This document shows positions 61,330 to 64,000 of a stretch of 64,000 nt of DNA, piece after piece. The DNA is taken from contig NZ_LKBA01000004.1 in assembly GCF_001307765.1 (NCBI RefSeq), forward strand, positions 496,001 through 560,000, in the 5' to 3' direction. Source of the DNA: Aliiroseovarius crassostreae. GTDB taxonomy: Bacteria > Pseudomonadota > Alphaproteobacteria > Rhodobacterales > Rhodobacteraceae. The notes under the pieces are model-generated. The model saw only the letters and a program-made list of their open reading frames with translations. It was not told the DNA's origin and searched no databases. The first letter of the stretch is position 1, and each line of letters opens with the position of its first letter. The position numbers were made by a program, and so were the translations under genes.

Positions 61330-62436
61330 ATGCGTCGCCTTGCCTTTCTGATCAGCCTGACCGCCGCCACACCTGCCGCCGCCTTTGAGACGCTGGAAGC
61401 GTTGGGTGAGGCGTTGTTTTTTGACGTCAACCTGTCGAAGAACCGCACCCAAAGCTGCGCTACCTGCCATGACCCCGAGGTTGGATTTGTCGATCCGCGC
61501 GGCCCGGTGTCGCTGGGCGATGATGGGGAGAGCCTGGGCGGGCGCACCGCGCCGACAGCGGCTTATGCGATGATGACACCAGGATTTAGCCAGCTCGACG
61601 AGGGGGCCTGGGTTGGTGGCATGTTCTGGGATGGGCGGGCTGCAGATTTGGCCGAGCAGGCCGGTGGTCCGCCGCTGAACCCGATTGAAATGGGAATGCC
61701 CGACAAGGCGTCCGTGGTGGCACGCCTGCAGGAAAACGCCGACTACGTCAGCAGTTTCAAGGCGCTCTTCGGCGAGGAAATCTTTGCTGATGACGCCGCC
61801 GCCTATCGTGCCATGACCCAATCCATTGCGGCGTTTGAAAAGACCGATCTGTTCGCTCCGTTCGACAGCAAATATGATCGTTTCCTGCGAGGTGAGGCGA
61901 CGCTGACCGATCAGGAAGAACTCGGACGGGTTTTGTTCTTTTCGCAGCAATTTACCAATTGCAACCAATGCCACCAGCTGCGCCCGTCGCCCATCGCGGC
62001 GGATGAGACCTTTTCGAACTATGAATATCACAATATCGGCACGCCAAAGAACCCGGTCCTGAAGGGGCTGTTGGGGCCAGCCGGTGTCGATGGCGGGTTG
62101 ATCCAGAACCCTGATGTGGTGGATGGCAAAGCCTCGGGCCGGTTCAAAACACCGACCCTGCGCAATGTGGCTGTCACCGGACCTTACATGCATAACAGCG
62201 TGTTTGAAGATCTGCGCACCGTGGTGCTGTTTTACAATCGCTACAACACCACCGACCCTGCGCGCCAGATCAACCCGGAAACCGGCAAACCGTTTGGCAA
62301 CCCGGAAATCCCGATGAACCTGGCCAATGATATCCTGACCGATGGGCCAGCACTGGATGACAAACGCATTGATGCCTTGGTGGCCTTTCTGAAAACGCTG
62401 ACTGACAAGCGCTACGAACATCTGTTGGAAGAGTAA
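61330..62436 (+). CDS. Dihaem cytochrome c peroxidase (MauG/BCCP family)
   Basis: 368 residues with a signal peptide (MRRLAFLISLTAATPAAAF). Two haem c sites: C43xxC46H47 (CATCH) and C211xxC214H215 (CNQCH), as in bacterial peroxidases and MauG. No mau genes are near, so a periplasmic peroxidase is more likely. The body has family segments GRTAPTAAYAMM and RFKTPTLRNVAVTGPYMHN. Confidence 0.92.
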   Translation: MRRLAFLISLTAATPAAAFETLEALGEALFFDVNLSKNRTQSCATCHDPEVGFVDPRGPVSLGDDGESLGGRTAPTAAYAMMTPGFSQLDEGAWVGGMFWDGRAADLAEQAGGPPLNPIEMGMPDKASVVARLQENADYVSSFKALFGEEIFADDAAAYRAMTQSIAAFEKTDLFAPFDSKYDRFLRGEATLTDQEELGRVLFFSQQFTNCNQCHQLRPSPIAADETFSNYEYHNIGTPKNPVLKGLLGPAGVDGGLIQNPDVVDGKASGRFKTPTLRNVAVTGPYMHNSVFEDLRTVVLFYNRYNTTDPARQINPETGKPFGNPEIPMNLANDILTDGPALDDKRIDALVAFLKTLTDKRYEHLLEE

Positions 62437-62493
62437 GCTCAAAGACACTCCCGACTGCGCCCAACGATTTTGACGGATCTACAGGCCGTTTCT

Positions 62494-62841
62494 CTAGGCC
62501 GGGGCGCGTTTTCGTTCGCGAAACCAGATTATCAGACCACAGATTGCGACAAAGGAAAGCACCGCATCCACGAGGTTGAGACTGTTTTCAAAACTGAAAC
62601 CGCCGCCAATGGCAGATAGAAAATCAAACAGGCAAAGAGCAGCAAACAGCGCGGCGACCCAGATCCGCTCTTGCTTAAGCCCGATCAGGAATAGGCAGGT
62701 GATTCCAAGCGTCAGCACAGAGGCGCCGATGTCATAAGTTAAGGGCGCATTCGGCGCATAGGCCAATGTTGCGAGGAGGATGCAGATCACAACCAGCTGG
62801 AGCCAGATCATGTATTTTATCGCTTGCAGAGTTATTGACAC
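62494..62841 (-). CDS. Small four-helix membrane protein, unknown
   Basis: 115 residues if it starts at GTG 62841, where GAGGAA lies 6 nt upstream; an in-frame start at 62925 would add 28 residues. Four hydrophobic helices are visible: YMIWLQLVVICILLATLAY, IGASVLTLGITCLFLIGL, WVAALFAALCLFDFLSAI and VDAVLSFVAICGLIIWF. The C-terminus is basic (RERKRAPA). No family recognised. Confidence 0.6.
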   Translation of the reverse strand: MSITLQAIKYMIWLQLVVICILLATLAYAPNAPLTYDIGASVLTLGITCLFLIGLKQERIWVAALFAALCLFDFLSAIGGGFSFENSLNLVDAVLSFVAICGLIIWFRERKRAPA

Positions 62842-62991
62842 ACCAACTTCCTCAGAGCTCAAATTCGGATCAGACAGGGCGATCCATCCACAAAGCGATG
62901 AATTCTGGATGCATTTATTGCCCAATCCCCCAAGTTGAAGTCAATCATCGAGAACGCGTTTTTACAATTCTAAAAAATAGCGAAGGCGCTG

Positions 62992-63020
62992 TTGACACCC
63001 ACGCTCTCCATGCCTAACTG
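62992..63020 (+). promoter_or_regulatory. Promoter of groES-groEL
   Basis: TTGACA (62992 to 62997), the exact -35 consensus, is followed after 17 nt by TAACTG (63015 to 63020). The -10 is weak for sigma-70; CTCCATGC between them resembles a heat-shock sigma (RpoH) -10, so dual recognition is possible. Confidence 0.6.
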
Positions 63021-63028
63021 TTTCGTCG

Positions 63029-63055
63029 TTAGCACTCACCGACAGTGAGTGCCAA
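63029..63055. promoter_or_regulatory. CIRCE operator
   Basis: TTAGCACTC, 9 nt, GAGTGCCAA: the HrcA-binding CIRCE inverted repeat with one change from the consensus GAGTGCTAA. It lies just downstream of the promoter of groES, so HrcA would repress groESL. Confidence 0.95.
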
Positions 63056-63120
63056 GGCGCCGGCCCATAAAGGACCGCGCGCAAATACCGAAACGAAACT
63101 GAGCTTAGGGAGCTTCAGAA

Positions 63121-63408
63121 ATGGCATTTACTCCGCTGCATGACCGTGTTCTGGTCCGCCGTGTCGAAAGTGACGAAAAAACCGCTGGTGGTCTGATCAT
63201 CCCCGACAGCGCCAAGGAAAAACCCGCAGAAGGCGAAGTGATCGCCGTGGGTGAAGGCGCCCGCAAAGACAGCGGCGAGCTGATCGCACCCGCCGTGAAG
63301 GCTGGCGACAAGGTCCTGTTCGGCAAATGGTCCGGCACCGAAATCACCATCAATGGTGAAGAACTGCTGATCATGAAAGAAAACGACATCATGGGCATTC
63401 TGTCCTGA
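63121..63408 (+). CDS. groES: Co-chaperonin GroES
   Basis: 95 residues. The mobile loop and barrel are typical: [39 protein letters not shown] and [23 protein letters not shown]. It caps the GroEL ring. Regulated by CIRCE and the upstream promoter. groEL begins 42 nt later. Confidence 0.98.
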   Translation: MAFTPLHDRVLVRRVESDEKTAGGLIIPDSAKEKPAEGEVIAVGEGARKDSGELIAPAVKAGDKVLFGKWSGTEITINGEELLIMKENDIMGILS

Positions 63409-63416
63409 TCGTCTGA

Positions 63417-64000
<584 letters not shown>

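Overview
The window is GC-rich, tightly packed DNA from an alphaproteobacterium, most likely the Rhodobacteraceae (Roseobacter group). The evidence is the F1-only ATP synthase operon atpHAGDC, the mreBCD-mrdA-rodA order, DUF2125, DUF2161, YcgN and HAD-IIA (TIGR01459-type) proteins, a family II pyrophosphatase, and an intergenic repeat containing CCCCGAGGTATTT. No species is assigned.

Positions 1 to 13069 are the left part of a Mu-like transposable prophage, read right to left. It begins at a terminus (5'-TGTTACGG on the minus strand at 13069) with three 20-bp transposase-site-like repeats spaced like Mu L1, L2 and L3. Then come an S24-type repressor on the plus strand without the cleavage dyad, and a divergent early operon: a small HTH protein, an HTH protein with a membrane anchor, a ParB-like protein with a 27-bp perfect palindrome inside its gene, MuA, MuB, a DnaA-domain-IV protein, DUF3164, small proteins and GemA. 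A Mor/C-like activator follows, then endolysin, holin-like proteins, DksA-type zinc finger, DUF2730, Gp26-like, Gp27 and the start of the large terminase. The phage has inserted in the 3' end of trxC and supplies its last codons and stop.

Positions 13.1 to 25.5 kb hold gcvH, a cyclotransferase-like gene, a MATE exporter, gltX, a glycosyltransferase, a CopD-like membrane protein, tRNA-Gly(TCC), nadE, an exported protein of eighteen 23-residue MORN repeats, and leuA behind a leucine-rich leader peptide. Positions 25.8 to 31.5 kb are the rod-shape operon mreB-mreC-mreD-mrdA-rodA. Positions 31.5 to 43.8 kb hold a hydroxyacid dehydrogenase, DUF2125, a ChaC-like enzyme, a MotA/ExbB plus OmpA motor pair with a very long coiled coil, an M23 peptidase, clpA, gloB and two methyltransferases.

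Positions 44.2 to 49.2 kb are atpHAGDC. After that come a zinc-ribbon protein, an MFS exporter behind a hairpin-repeat element, a small H-lectin-like protein, prs, a DsbA-fold isomerase, an alpha/beta hydrolase, ltaE-ycgN-dabb-ribF, a MaoC hydratase, a HAD phosphatase, an M48 lipoprotein, ppaC, DUF2161, a dihaem peroxidase and groES-groEL under a CIRCE operator. Four copies of a REP-like element lie between genes at 19.6, 32.6, 42.7 and 57.0 kb.

The most unusual items are the palindrome in the ParB-like phage gene, the phage terminus inside trxC, the cleavage-dead repressor, the leaderless leucine attenuator and the ZorAB-like motor pair.
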